A DNA stretch of 64,000 nt from Clostridium_S neuense (GCF_045310695.1 NZ_JBJIAA010000014.1:1-64000); one strand, 5' to 3'. Counted from the first letter of the stretch, positions 53,023 through 62,797 are shown. Translations and numbers: made by a program. The notes: generated by a model not told the origin, from the letters alone.

Positions 53023-53120
53023 AAGAAGGATAACAATCATATACGAGGTTTGGGATGTAGTCCCATTATCCTTCTTTAACTTGTATTAGTCATCTATCTA
53101 TTAGTCCAAACCTCGTATAT
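53023..53120. repeat. Interleaved inverted repeats
   Basis: AAGAAGGATAA (53023-53033) pairs with TTATCCTTCTT (53066-53076). ATATACGAGGTTTGG (53039-53053) pairs with CCAAACCTCGTATAT (53106-53120). The two stems are interleaved (order A, B, A', B'), so they form a pseudoknot or alternate. No gene overlaps. Confidence 0.75.
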
Positions 53121-53180
53121 ATGTATATTTCTTGCATTTAGACCTAAGCGAAGTAATGCTAATTTTAATATTCATGTTGT

Positions 53181-54602
53181 CTATCTAAGTATTATTACTT
53201 GTTCCGGAAAATTCATAAGTGCATCAAGCTTGTCTAACTTTTCTACACACGCTTCAGAACCAATTCTCAAAATATATTTTTGTTCTTTAGTAGACATAGG
53301 CCAGCTTAGCTTGCGATTTATAATAAAGTCTACATATGTATTGCGTAAAATATCTCCTGACTTTTTCATTTCCTCTTGTGATAAAACTTTAGTAAGCATT
53401 TCTGGTATACTATCTTCCCATAATGCTATCATATCAAATCCATGAAGAGCAGGTGGCAATTCATAGCTATACTGCCATACTGAAAGTCCCCTCTCTATTA
53501 AAATATCAGCTAATTTATAGGTATGAGTTCTATACATATAGTCAGAGATAATATCGCATTTCTTTTGAATTCTATCATTCTCAGTGATATCCCTAGAAAT
53601 TTTACTAAATTCTTTTTCTGCATATACTGAATTATCACCAAAGAGCTGTTTTGCTATTTTACTGAATTCTTCATCCTTAGCAAAGTAGCTATACCATCCT
53701 GATTCATTCTTATTGCAGCCAATAACCACGCTGCCCTTCCAACCATCTTCACTTTTAATGTCCTGCCGCCATGTACTTGAAATTACAATATTATCAGCCA
53801 CAGGCCCAAAATAACAAGTAGATGCGCCGCTTTCACAAAACTCTTCATTTGCCTTCATTAAAACGTCATTATCTATAGTAAGAATGTCTTCAACATTATT
53901 AAGCTTTAAAACTTTAACGAAACGCTTTGTTATTTCACGTGCAGTATTTATATCTCTTATACTTTGAATTCCACCACTTGATAATATTGCACTATGAAAT
54001 AAATCTTTGGATTCTTTTGCTACCATGAGTGCACCAATAGATTTAGCACCAGCAGATTCACCAATTACTGTGATTCTATTGGAATCACCACCAAAAGCAG
54101 CTGCATTATTATAAATCCACTTTAATGCTGCTATTTGATCTAATGTTCCATTATTACCTGAAGTTTTATATTTATCTCCAAGTTCTTCTCCTAAATAAAG
54201 ATATCCCCATACTCCTACACGATAATTAAAACCTACATAAACAAAAGGCTCTCCTTTTAATAACCCAACCCCAGTTTTTACTTTTTTATCTGCTCCACCA
54301 TTTTGAAACGCTCCACCGTATATATCAAGTATAATAGGAAGTTTTCCTTTAATACTTGGTGTAAATATATTTATGCTTAAGCAGTCATCTGACATATTAA
54401 ATTCTTCTTTTGCCTCTTTAGAACTTTGCCAGCATCTTGCACCAGGTTTAAAAGCCTTAAGAGTTTCCTCCCACTTTACTTCATGAGGTGCACAAAATCT
54501 CTTTGCTTTTGCAAATGGAATTCCAAGAAAAATTTGATATCCATCTGAGACAAACCCCTGAACCTTACCGCCTGTTGTTTTTACAATATCTGTAGCTATC
54601 AT
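53181..54602 (-). CDS. Type B carboxylesterase
   Basis: 473 residues, the para-nitrobenzyl-esterase/cholinesterase family, with no signal peptide. The nucleophile Ser is in VIGESAGAKSIGAL near residue 183, the oxyanion region in LDIYGGAFQNGG, and the family SDDCLSINIFTP near residue 85. The catalytic His is likely in YELPPALHGFDMIALWED. It hydrolyses small esters; the natural substrate is unknown. GGTGG upstream of the ATG at 54602 supports this start over an ATG 33 bases upstream. It lies downstream of, and on the same strand as, the LysR gene. Confidence 0.9.
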   Translation of the reverse strand: MIATDIVKTTGGKVQGFVSDGYQIFLGIPFAKAKRFCAPHEVKWEETLKAFKPGARCWQSSKEAKEEFNMSDDCLSINIFTPSIKGKLPIILDIYGGAFQNGGADKKVKTGVGLLKGEPFVYVGFNYRVGVWGYLYLGEELGDKYKTSGNNGTLDQIAALKWIYNNAAAFGGDSNRITVIGESAGAKSIGALMVAKESKDLFHSAILSSGGIQSIRDINTAREITKRFVKVLKLNNVEDILTIDNDVLMKANEEFCESGASTCYFGPVADNIVISSTWRQDIKSEDGWKGSVVIGCNKNESGWYSYFAKDEEFSKIAKQLFGDNSVYAEKEFSKISRDITENDRIQKKCDIISDYMYRTHTYKLADILIERGLSVWQYSYELPPALHGFDMIALWEDSIPEMLTKVLSQEEMKKSGDILRNTYVDFIINRKLSWPMSTKEQKYILRIGSEACVEKLDKLDALMNFPEQVIILR

Positions 54603-54702
54603 ACAACGATACCACCTTTCAAAACGTTTGGGCAAATTTATTTAATAAATATATTTTAATTAACCTTCAGCCATATATCCAATATATATATTAATATATA
54701 AT

Positions 54703-55590
54703 CTATACCCTGTAAGTTATAGATAATTTTTTAAAATACTCCACCGCAAAATTTCTAAAAAGAAGTGAGGCTTTGCTTAAATAACGCTTTTCATCCCATG
54801 ATATGAATATTGTCCTCTTACATTTCGGTTCCTTTATATGGAGAAAAGCCATAGAAGATCCAACAGAACTTCCCCATGACACTTGTGGTATAAAAGCAAC
54901 CCCCTGCCCAGCTTTTATAAGTCCTCTTACAGTAGATGGATCATCGCTTTCAAAAATAATATTAGGACTAAAACCTGCCTTTTTGCAAAATTCATCTGTT
55001 ATTTCTCTCAAGCCTTTTCCCGGTTTAAGACTTATAAAATTCTCATTTGAAACCTCTTTTAAACTTATACTTTTCTTCTTTGCCAAAGGATGATTTAACG
55101 GAACAGCAAGATATATTTCCTCTGTCAATAATGCCACGTTATTATTCTTCTCTTTATGTTCGCATGAGGAGGATATGCATAAATCAAAATCAGAATTATT
55201 TGCATCCCTTGAAAAATGTTGAAAAAGTTGAAACCTAATATGGGGATGCAATTTGCAGAATTCGCTTAAAAGCTCTGGGATTATAGTTGATGCAGCAAGA
55301 AATACAAGCCTTATATCTCCCAGTTCCTTACCTTGTAAATCTTTAATTTCCCTTCTGCCATCCTCAAGTGCAACAAGCGCAATATTAACCTTTTCAAGAA
55401 AAGCTTTACCATACTCATTAAGGTGTATATATTTTCCCCTTCTATCAAATAAGTCTACACCCAGTTCCTTTTCAAGGTGAGAAATAGTCTTGCTAAGCGC
55501 AGGTTGGGCTATATAAAGTTCATTTGCCGCTTTTGTCACGTTTTCAAACTTAGCCACTGTTTTAAAATACTTAAGCTGCAGTAAATCCAA
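54703..55590 (-). CDS. LysR-family regulator, probable controller of malonate genes
   Basis: 295 residues. N-terminal winged helix (LQLKYFKTVAKFENVTKAAN, then AQPALSKTISHLEKELGVDL) and a C-terminal substrate-binding domain (LGDIRLVFLAASTIIPELLS). It starts at TTG 55590 behind GGGGGTGATG. An open frame continues 69 bases upstream, but that part encodes short direct repeats and lacks a ribosome site. It is divergent from mdcA with 193 bases between, the usual layout for a LysR protein that activates the neighbouring operon, here perhaps in response to malonate. Confidence 0.88.
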   Translation of the reverse strand: MDLLQLKYFKTVAKFENVTKAANELYIAQPALSKTISHLEKELGVDLFDRRGKYIHLNEYGKAFLEKVNIALVALEDGRREIKDLQGKELGDIRLVFLAASTIIPELLSEFCKLHPHIRFQLFQHFSRDANNSDFDLCISSSCEHKEKNNNVALLTEEIYLAVPLNHPLAKKKSISLKEVSNENFISLKPGKGLREITDEFCKKAGFSPNIIFESDDPSTVRGLIKAGQGVAFIPQVSWGSSVGSSMAFLHIKEPKCKRTIFISWDEKRYLSKASLLFRNFAVEYFKKLSITYRV

Positions 55591-55783
55591 AACATCACCC
55601 CCATTACAGTTGATAGTTGACAATGGACAGTGGATAGTTAAAGGTTGACAGTTATCCATTGTGAATTGCTTATCTATCTATTCCAATAAGTATATAGATA
55701 CTATAAATAATTATATATTAGACAGCATAAATAGTTCAATAATATAATTGATTATAGATAGTATAAAGGAGGAAATCTCAATT

Positions 55784-57418
55784 ATGAATGATTCATGGAC
55801 CAAACACCGTGATGAAAAAAAGCTTAAAATAAGCAAATTAAGTCACCTTGTTGATGATAAAATAATACCCACAGATAGAATTGTAGAAGCACTTGAGACA
55901 CTTATATCACCATATGATAAAGTTGTTCTTGAAGGTGATAATCAAAAACAAGCTTCCTTTCTTTCAAAAGCTCTTGATAGGGTTGATCCCGATAAAATAA
56001 ATAATTTAAATATGATAATATCAAGTATTTCAATGCCAGAGCATCTTAATATTTTTGACAAAGGCATTGCTAGAAAGCTTGACTTTTCCTATGCAGGTTC
56101 TCAAAGCTTAAGAACAGCACAAATGATAGAAGATAACAGAATGGTTGTTGGCTCTATAAATACTTACCTTGAACTATATGCAAGACTTTTTGTTGATTTA
56201 ATACCTAACGTTGTACTAGTTGCTGCCGACAAAGCGGACAAGGATGGCAACTTATATACTGGTGCAAATACAGAGGAAACCCCTACTATTGTTGAAGCAG
56301 CAGCTTTTCATGATGGCATAGTAATTGTACAAGTAAATGAAATTGTAGATACACTTCCAAGAGTAGATATACCAGGTTCTTGGGTAGATTTTGTAGTTAA
56401 AGCTGACAAGCCTTATCAAATAGAACCACTATTTACAAGAGATCCAAGAAACATTAAAGAAATTCATATACTCATGGCTATGATGGTCATAAAAGGAATT
56501 TATGCCCGTCACAATGTAACCTCTTTGAACCACGGCATAGGTTTTAACACTGCTGCTATAGAACTCCTTCTTCCAACTTACGGGGAAAGTCTCGGACTCA
56601 AGGGTAAAATTTGCAGGAACTGGGCACTAAATCCGCACCCTACTCTTATTCCAGCAATAGAAAGCGGCTGGGTAGAAAGTGTTCACTGCTTTGGTGGAGA
56701 GCTTGGAATGGAAAAATACATTGCTGCAAGACCAGATGTATTTTTTACAGGTCCAGATGGAAGTCTAAGATCAAACCGTGCTTACTGTCAGGTTGCAGGT
56801 CAATATGCAGTAGATTTATTTATAGGTTCTACTCTTCAAATGGACCCTCTTGCAAATTCATCTACAGTAACTTCTGGAAGACTTGCAGGCTTCGGTGGTG
56901 CACCTAATATGGGAAGTGATCCTCATGGAAGAAGACATTCCTCAAAAGCATGGCTCGATATGGCATCAGGTGACAGTGATATAATAAGAGGAAAAAAACT
57001 TGTGGTTCAAATGGTAGAAACCTTTAAATCCGGAAATGATCCTGTATTTGTTGAATCTCTAGATGCCATAAATGTAGGTAAAAATGCTAACCTAGCTTCA
57101 ACTCCAGTCATGATATACGGTGATGATGTTACACACGTTGTTACAGAAGAAGGAATAGCTTATTTATACAAAGCTCAAAATATTGATGAACGCCGTGATG
57201 CTTTAGCCGCAATTGCAGGAGTTACACCTATTGGTCTTAGCATAAGCAAAGATAAGGTGAAAAAATTAAGAAATAAAGGTGTTGTTTCATTACCTTGTGA
57301 CCTTGGAATAAAACATACGGAAGCTAAACGCTCGCTGCTTGCTGCAAAAAATATTGAGGATCTTGTAAGCTGGTCTGATGGATTATATGAACCACCAGCT
57401 AAATTTAAGAACTGGTAA
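55784..57418 (+). CDS. mdcA: Malonate decarboxylase alpha subunit
   Basis: 544 residues, the acyl-carrier-protein transferase of the biotin-independent malonate decarboxylase. It swaps acetyl for malonyl on the carrier protein. The sequence keeps the family start KKLKISKLSHLVDDKIIPTD, GSRD-like loop DFSYAGSQSLRTAQMIEDNR, NTEETPTIVEAAAF and HNVTSLNHGIGFNTAAIELL. GGAGG before the ATG at 55784 sets the start and an upstream in-frame ATG is rejected. It leads a six-gene operon and is followed directly by mdcB. Confidence 0.95.
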   Translation: MNDSWTKHRDEKKLKISKLSHLVDDKIIPTDRIVEALETLISPYDKVVLEGDNQKQASFLSKALDRVDPDKINNLNMIISSISMPEHLNIFDKGIARKLDFSYAGSQSLRTAQMIEDNRMVVGSINTYLELYARLFVDLIPNVVLVAADKADKDGNLYTGANTEETPTIVEAAAFHDGIVIVQVNEIVDTLPRVDIPGSWVDFVVKADKPYQIEPLFTRDPRNIKEIHILMAMMVIKGIYARHNVTSLNHGIGFNTAAIELLLPTYGESLGLKGKICRNWALNPHPTLIPAIESGWVESVHCFGGELGMEKYIAARPDVFFTGPDGSLRSNRAYCQVAGQYAVDLFIGSTLQMDPLANSSTVTSGRLAGFGGAPNMGSDPHGRRHSSKAWLDMASGDSDIIRGKKLVVQMVETFKSGNDPVFVESLDAINVGKNANLASTPVMIYGDDVTHVVTEEGIAYLYKAQNIDERRDALAAIAGVTPIGLSISKDKVKKLRNKGVVSLPCDLGIKHTEAKRSLLAAKNIEDLVSWSDGLYEPPAKFKNW

Positions 57419-57419
57419 A

Positions 57420-58241
57420 ATGATTAATTATAATGAAATTAAATTTCTTGCAAAACATGCAGTGAAGGCACTTGCAGATGAAGCTGCACTTACACCAAAA
57501 CCAGGTTTAGTGGATAAAAACAACTGTGGTGCTCACAAAGATTTAAATTTAGCTTTAATGCTCCGTTCTGCAAATGCTCTATACAATACATTTTTAGAAA
57601 TGGCCGAAGCATCTTTTTCTAAACTTCCCTCAAATAAACTTTGGCAAGAGCTATCTCAAATAGGCTTAAAGGGTGAAAAAACAATGTTTAACGAAACAGG
57701 AGGAATTAACACTCATAAAGGAGCAATATGGGCACTAGGGCTTTTAGTTTGTGGTGCTGCAATGAACGGTGAATACGATGATACGCGAAAAATAGTCGCT
57801 CTGGCATCAAAAATAGCCTCTTATAACCGTACATCAGAAATATCAAACGGCTTTTATGCCTTAAAAAACTATGGAGTAGCAGGTGCAAGAGGTGAAGCTC
57901 AAGCAGCCTTTCCTCATGTTATAGATGTTGCTCTTCCCACTTTATATAATTCTAGAAAAAAAGGCTTCTCAGAAGACAGCTCTAGAATAGACGCTCTTAT
58001 AGCCCTAATTGCTACAGTTGATGACACATGTATTCTTCACAGAGGTGGAATGGGAGCGCTAATGGAAGCTCAAAATGGTGCTAAAGAAATAATTCGCAGT
58101 GGTGGAGCAACCACAGAAGAAGGTTTTAATTCTCTCATTAAACTTGATAAAATGTTAATTAAGATCAACGTTTCTCCCGGTGGAAGTGCAGATCTTCTTG
58201 CAGCAGCTTTATTCTTAGACAGTATAAAAAATAGGAGGTAA
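57420..58241 (+). CDS. mdcB: Triphosphoribosyl-dephospho-CoA synthase
   Basis: 273 residues, CitG/MdcB family. It makes the 2'-(5''-triphosphoribosyl)-3'-dephospho-CoA prosthetic group for the carrier protein from ATP and dephospho-CoA. Motifs: EAALTPKPGLVDKNNCGAHK near residue 20, GGINTHKGAIWALGLL, GVAGARGEAQAAFPHVI, and TVDDTCILHRGG near the C-terminus. One base separates its ATG from the mdcA stop codon. Confidence 0.93.
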   Translation: MINYNEIKFLAKHAVKALADEAALTPKPGLVDKNNCGAHKDLNLALMLRSANALYNTFLEMAEASFSKLPSNKLWQELSQIGLKGEKTMFNETGGINTHKGAIWALGLLVCGAAMNGEYDDTRKIVALASKIASYNRTSEISNGFYALKNYGVAGARGEAQAAFPHVIDVALPTLYNSRKKGFSEDSSRIDALIALIATVDDTCILHRGGMGALMEAQNGAKEIIRSGGATTEEGFNSLIKLDKMLIKINVSPGGSADLLAAALFLDSIKNRR

Positions 58242-58245
58242 CAAA

Positions 58246-58542
58246 TTGGAAACTTTGACTTTTAAATATAAAGCAACAAAAAAAATTTCTAATCGTGCTC
58301 ATGTCGGCGTTGTTGGCTCTGGAGATTTAGAAATACTTATGGAACCATCAAAGGATGACTTTGCCGCAGTTGTGATTAGAACACGTTTCGATGGATATAA
58401 AAATATTTGGAAAAGCATTTTAGATAAATTTTTCTCTACAAACGATGTAGCAGCATCCTTTGAAATAAATGATTTTGGAGCAACTCCGGGTATGGTATCC
58501 ATGAGACTACTTCAAGCTCTGGAGGTGAGTGAAAATGAATAA
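58246..58542 (+). CDS. mdcC: Malonate decarboxylase acyl-carrier protein
   Basis: 98 residues, the carrier protein of the complex. The prosthetic group attaches to a serine within GVVGSGDLEILMEP near residue 25. It starts at TTG 58246 behind AGGAGG. The next gene begins eight bases before its stop. Confidence 0.93.
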   Translation: METLTFKYKATKKISNRAHVGVVGSGDLEILMEPSKDDFAAVVIRTRFDGYKNIWKSILDKFFSTNDVAASFEINDFGATPGMVSMRLLQALEVSENE

Positions 58543-60220
58543 GTTAAAAGACAGCTTTATAGAATTAAATTCAAGAGAGCGTGCAAAAGCAGTGCTTGAT
58601 AAAGGAACCTTTAAAGAACTCATAGGTCCTTTTGAAAAATTTGAATCTCCGCATCTTCCACTTCAAAACATAGTACCTCAAAGTGATGATGGCATAGTTA
58701 TTGCGCAAGGTCTTATAAATGGTAAAAAGGCAGTTGTAATATCTATGGAAGGTGCTTTTCAAGGAGGTGGTATTGGTGAAGTTTCTGGTGCCAAATTTGC
58801 TGGAGCACTTGAACTTGCCCTTTGTGACAACAAAAATGGAATAAAAACTTACCCAGTTGTAATATTTGATACTGGCGGCGTAAGGCTTCAAGAAGCAAAT
58901 TACGGACTACTTGCAATATCCGAAATTCAAGCAGCTGTTGTAGAACTGCGAAAGTTTGTACCTGTAGTTGGAGTTATTCCAGGAAAAATAGGCTGCTTTG
59001 GTGGAATGTCTATGACGGCTGGATTGTTCACTACCCTCATAATCACTCCTGAAGGAAGACTAACCTTAAATGGTCCAGAGGTTATAGAACAGGAAGCCGG
59101 CATAGCAGAGTTTAATTCTAAAGATAAAAGACTTATATGGAATACAATAGGTGGAATTCAGCGTCATGCTGCTGGTTTTACAGATATTCTTGCAGAAGAT
59201 GATGTAACTTCTATAGTAGACGCTATTAAAACTTCCTTAAATAAAAAAGAAAATACTGTACCTAGAAGTGAACAAATAGATATTTATCTTTCACGTCTAA
59301 GCAGCATAGATCCATCAAAGGCTATTACTCCACTTGAAATGCGTGAGCTTTGGAAAAAAGAAAACTTTGATAACAAGATAAATATAAAACAAAAGCCTTA
59401 CATCGAAAAGGTAATGAGCAGAGGCAGAACATGGTTTGAGGCTTTGACTAATTCAGATGGCACAAGAGAAGGATATGCCCCTTCTGTGTTATGTGCTGAC
59501 AAAATTATTGGCGATGAAACTGCAAGATTTATTGCCGTTGCTCCTAATCCAAACGCCCGCTTTCCTCGTGCAAGACACGGTGAGGTTGGACTTGAAGAAG
59601 GCTTTACCATAGCCAAATATATACGCGAAGCTATAAAAGAAGATGAAACTAAAGTTACCAAGCGTCCTATAATCGCAATTGTTGATGTTCCAAGTCAAGC
59701 TTATGGCTATAAGGAAGAACTTCTTGGAATATTTGAATCCTGTGCAGCTTCTGTAGATGCCTATGTCTCTGCAAGGTTAAACGGGCACCCAGTAGTATCT
59801 CTTATAGTTGGCCCTGCAATCTCTGGTGCTTTTTTAGCCCACGGTTATCAAGCAAATACACTCATAGCCTTGGATGATCCTAAAGTTTTAATTCATGCTA
59901 TGTCAAAGGAATCTGCCGCAAGAGTTACAAAGAGAAGTGTTCATGAACTTGAAGAAGCAGCCAAAAAAGTACCTTCAATTGCATATGATATACGCTCTTA
60001 TTCAACTTTAGGCTCACTTTACAATTTAGTAGAAGGAATAAATGCAGATAATCCTTCCGTAAATGATATTACTAAAATAAAGTCTATTTTGATAGCTGCT
60101 ATTAAAGCTGCAAAAGAAAATCCTTACGATTTAAGTGATAGACTAAAAACTAAACAAGCAGCTGTTGGCAGAGCTTTTTCAATAAAAGTACGTGAAAGGT
60201 TAAAAGAAGAATGGAACTAA
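58535..60220 (+). CDS. mdcD: Fused malonate decarboxylase beta-gamma subunit
   Basis: 561 residues with both carboxyltransferase-type halves in one chain. The N-terminal half (about 1-270) is the beta subunit that decarboxylates malonyl-S-ACP (GIGEVSGAKFAGALELALCD; VIPGKIGCFGGMSMTAGLFT). The C-terminal half (about 290-561) is the gamma subunit, MdcE (GRTWFEALTNSD; PVVSLIVGPAISGAFLAHGY; ALDDPKVLIHAMSKESAARV). In several bacteria MdcD and MdcE are separate. The linker is near residue 265-290. GGAGGTG precedes the ATG at 58535. The last bases overlap mdcG. Confidence 0.92.
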   Translation: MNKLKDSFIELNSRERAKAVLDKGTFKELIGPFEKFESPHLPLQNIVPQSDDGIVIAQGLINGKKAVVISMEGAFQGGGIGEVSGAKFAGALELALCDNKNGIKTYPVVIFDTGGVRLQEANYGLLAISEIQAAVVELRKFVPVVGVIPGKIGCFGGMSMTAGLFTTLIITPEGRLTLNGPEVIEQEAGIAEFNSKDKRLIWNTIGGIQRHAAGFTDILAEDDVTSIVDAIKTSLNKKENTVPRSEQIDIYLSRLSSIDPSKAITPLEMRELWKKENFDNKINIKQKPYIEKVMSRGRTWFEALTNSDGTREGYAPSVLCADKIIGDETARFIAVAPNPNARFPRARHGEVGLEEGFTIAKYIREAIKEDETKVTKRPIIAIVDVPSQAYGYKEELLGIFESCAASVDAYVSARLNGHPVVSLIVGPAISGAFLAHGYQANTLIALDDPKVLIHAMSKESAARVTKRSVHELEEAAKKVPSIAYDIRSYSTLGSLYNLVEGINADNPSVNDITKIKSILIAAIKAAKENPYDLSDRLKTKQAAVGRAFSIKVRERLKEEWN

Positions 60221-60852
60221 ACCCACATGACTTGATAAAGATAAAAAACTACGAAAATCTTAATATTCATTTTTCAAATTACTCTTGGGCATTAGAAGCA
60301 CTAAAAAATTCACCCTTTGTTGTGGTTCGCCGTGCACCAATTTTAGATAAGCTTATACCCATTGGCATACGTGGAAACTTGAGATCTCAAAGATTAGCTG
60401 CTTTTTTACCTTTTTCAGATATAGATTGTATCTTTTCTCCTACATATATTGTAGAAAAAAAGTTGTGGCTTCAAAATTTTCATATAAAAAATACTAATAT
60501 ATATTCAGCTATAGAAGCCCTTTATAAAATATTTGAGGAATACAACTTAAAATGGGGAATATGCGGCAGTGCTGGTTTTGAGCTCATAACTAAAATACCC
60601 ACAGTTACAGAAAACAGTGATTTAGATATTATGATAAAAATAGAAACAGCAGATAAACTTTTTTCTGCTGCTTCTGCCAAAGAATTGTGCAAAAAGTTAT
60701 TTGACATAAAAGTTAAAATCGATATCCAAATTGAAACCCCAAAAGGTGCTGTAGCTTTAACTGAATATGCTTCGGAAACCAATCCAATTTTAATTAGAAC
60801 AATAAACGGTCCAAAGCTTATATATAGAGAAAAGTTAGGAGTGATTTTATGA
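60211..60852 (+). CDS. mdcG: Malonate decarboxylase holo-ACP synthase
   Basis: 213 residues. It transfers the phosphoribosyl-dephospho-CoA group onto the carrier protein. Visible family features: FVVVRRAPILDKLIPIGIRG at the N-terminus and the nucleotidyltransferase-like NSDLDIMIKIE near residue 133 with the metal-binding Asp pair. It overlaps mdcD by ten bases and mdcH by four, so the genes are translationally coupled. Confidence 0.9.
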   Translation: MELNPHDLIKIKNYENLNIHFSNYSWALEALKNSPFVVVRRAPILDKLIPIGIRGNLRSQRLAAFLPFSDIDCIFSPTYIVEKKLWLQNFHIKNTNIYSAIEALYKIFEEYNLKWGICGSAGFELITKIPTVTENSDLDIMIKIETADKLFSAASAKELCKKLFDIKVKIDIQIETPKGAVALTEYASETNPILIRTINGPKLIYREKLGVIL

Positions 60853-61760
60853 ACACAGCTTTTTTATTTTCTGGTCAAGGCTCACAAGAAGTAGGCATGC
60901 TTCATAATTTACCTCATGACAAAATAATTTCAGATACCCTTAGTGAAGCCTCTGAAATTTTAAAGGAAGATGTTTTAACCTTTGACACCAAGGAAAAGCT
61001 TTCATCTACACGCTTTGTTCAGCTTGCTTTACTCATATATGGAACCGCTTTTTCTCGTTTTTTAAAAAATAATGGTGTTTTTCCCGATATAACTGCTGGT
61101 CATTCTATAGGAAGTTTTACTGCTGCGCTTTTATCAAATGCACTCAATTTTTCAGATGCTTTAAAGCTTGTAGCGTTAAGAGGAAAGCTTATGGAAAGTG
61201 CCTATGAAACAGGCTATGGGATGGGAGTTATACTAGGTCTAAGCGAAATACGCGTTGCCACCATTATTAAAGAACTTTCCAATGAAGAAGTATATATTGC
61301 CAACATAAATACTCATAATCAAATTGCGATAACTGGCAGCATTTCAGGAATCAAAGCTGCCTTTGAAATGGCAAAAGTTATAGGCTGTGAAAGTACAAAA
61401 ATTCTAAAAGTAAGTGTTCCTTCTCACTGCAAACTTTTAAATAATGTTTCAAATGAACTTTTTAAAGAACTTAATAATATAAATATAAATCGCCCATCTA
61501 CACCTTATGTTGGAAACTACACTTCAAGAGTAATTTTAAACAAATCACAAATATTAGAAGAACTTTACAAAGGCGTGTGCAATCCAGTTTTATGGTATGA
61601 TTCCTGTACTCTAATGTACGAGCTTGGTACCAGATTATTTATAGAAATAGGCCCAAATCAAGTTCTTACTAATATAAATAACAAACTATTCCCAGAATGC
61701 CGTTCCATATCTATGTCTAATACTAGCATTGAATCTACTTTAATTCTTTACAAAAGCTAA
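60849..61760 (+). CDS. mdcH: Malonyl-CoA:ACP transacylase of malonate decarboxylase
   Basis: 303 residues, FabD-like fold. It loads the first malonyl (or acetyl) group onto the carrier protein. The oxyanion loop FLFSGQGSQEVGML at the N-terminus and the nucleophile Ser in TAGHSIGSFTAALL near residue 82 are intact, as is the His in KVSVPSHCKLL near residue 195. It is the last gene of the operon. No malonate transporter (mdcF, mdcLM, MatC or MadLM) follows. Confidence 0.92.
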   Translation: MNTAFLFSGQGSQEVGMLHNLPHDKIISDTLSEASEILKEDVLTFDTKEKLSSTRFVQLALLIYGTAFSRFLKNNGVFPDITAGHSIGSFTAALLSNALNFSDALKLVALRGKLMESAYETGYGMGVILGLSEIRVATIIKELSNEEVYIANINTHNQIAITGSISGIKAAFEMAKVIGCESTKILKVSVPSHCKLLNNVSNELFKELNNININRPSTPYVGNYTSRVILNKSQILEELYKGVCNPVLWYDSCTLMYELGTRLFIEIGPNQVLTNINNKLFPECRSISMSNTSIESTLILYKS

Positions 61761-61906
61761 TTAATTGGACAATATGCATAATTAATTATCTATTTTTTTA
61801 GGTTGTTGTTAATTTAATTCGCCAAAATTATATGATACAATTTATAGAACATATACTTATTCATGGAACATATATTTATATTATAAAATATTGGGGAGTG
61901 ATCATT

Positions 61907-62797
61907 ATGAACTTTTTAGTATTAGATGTTGGTGGTCAAGCTATAAAATACGCTATTATGAATGAAAAGGCGGAATTCATAGAAAAGAATGAAACTCCAA
62001 CGCCTTTAGATACATTAGAACATTTTATAGAAACTATAGGAACAATTTTCGATAAGTATAAAAGTACAATTTCTGGAATGGCTATCAGTATGCCAGGAAG
62101 AATAGACAGTAATACAGGCTATTTATATACTGGAGGTGCTTTAGAGTACAATGCAGAAAAGGATATTGGAGCTATGTTAAGTAAACGTTGTCCTGTGCCA
62201 ATTTCAATAGAAAATGATGGAAAATGTGCTGCACTTGCAGAAGCTTGGGCTGGAAATCTTAAAGACTATGATGATGGTATTGTAGTAGTTCTTGGTACTG
62301 GCATCGGCGGTGGAATAATTAAAGATAAAAAGCTTCTCAAAGGAAAGCATTTTATTGCTGGTGAATTTAGCTTTATTTTTACTAATAATCCTCCTTTATA
62401 CGGAAGATCTACCCAAACTTTTGCAGACGACTGTGGAACATGTGGACTAATTATCCCCTTTGCAAAAGCCAAAAATTTACCATTAAACAAAGTCGATGGT
62501 CGTAAGTTTTTTGAATACGCTAACAGCGGCGATGAAGATGCATTACGGATATTAGATGAATATTGTCATAAACTAGCTATACAATTATATAACCTTCAGC
62601 ATATTTATGACCCTGAAAAATTTGCCATTGGCGGTGGAATAAGTAGACAAGATATATTATTTGAATACATTGAAAAGAATATTGAAAAATGCTCTAAAGA
62701 AATAAACTACATGATAAAACCAGAAATAGTTCGCTGTAAGTTCTTTAACGATTCAAATTTAATTGGAGCACTGTACAACTACCTTACAACAAAATAA
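61907..62797 (+). CDS. ROK-family sugar kinase
   Basis: 296 residues. The N-terminal phosphate loop FLVLDVGGQAIKYAI and a second GTGIGGGII motif (VVVLGTGIGGGIIKDKKLLK) place it in the ROK kinases. The active-site Asp is in IENDGKCAALAEAW near residue 105. The zinc-binding CxCGxxGC loop is shortened to DDCGTCGL. It probably phosphorylates glucose or a related sugar. GGGGAGTG sets the start at 61907. A separate promoter and a terminator isolate it from the mdc genes. Confidence 0.85.
   Translation: MNFLVLDVGGQAIKYAIMNEKAEFIEKNETPTPLDTLEHFIETIGTIFDKYKSTISGMAISMPGRIDSNTGYLYTGGALEYNAEKDIGAMLSKRCPVPISIENDGKCAALAEAWAGNLKDYDDGIVVVLGTGIGGGIIKDKKLLKGKHFIAGEFSFIFTNNPPLYGRSTQTFADDCGTCGLIIPFAKAKNLPLNKVDGRKFFEYANSGDEDALRILDEYCHKLAIQLYNLQHIYDPEKFAIGGGISRQDILFEYIEKNIEKCSKEINYMIKPEIVRCKFFNDSNLIGALYNYLTTK

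Noticed and set aside
55591..55659. N-terminal extension of the LysR protein
   Set aside because: It encodes short direct repeats, no ribosome site precedes it, and GGGGGTGATG positions TTG 55590 as the start where LysR homology begins.
56611..56907. 98-codon frame inside mdcA
   Set aside because: It lies in another phase of a conserved gene and its product is rich in Ser, Arg and Cys with no motif.
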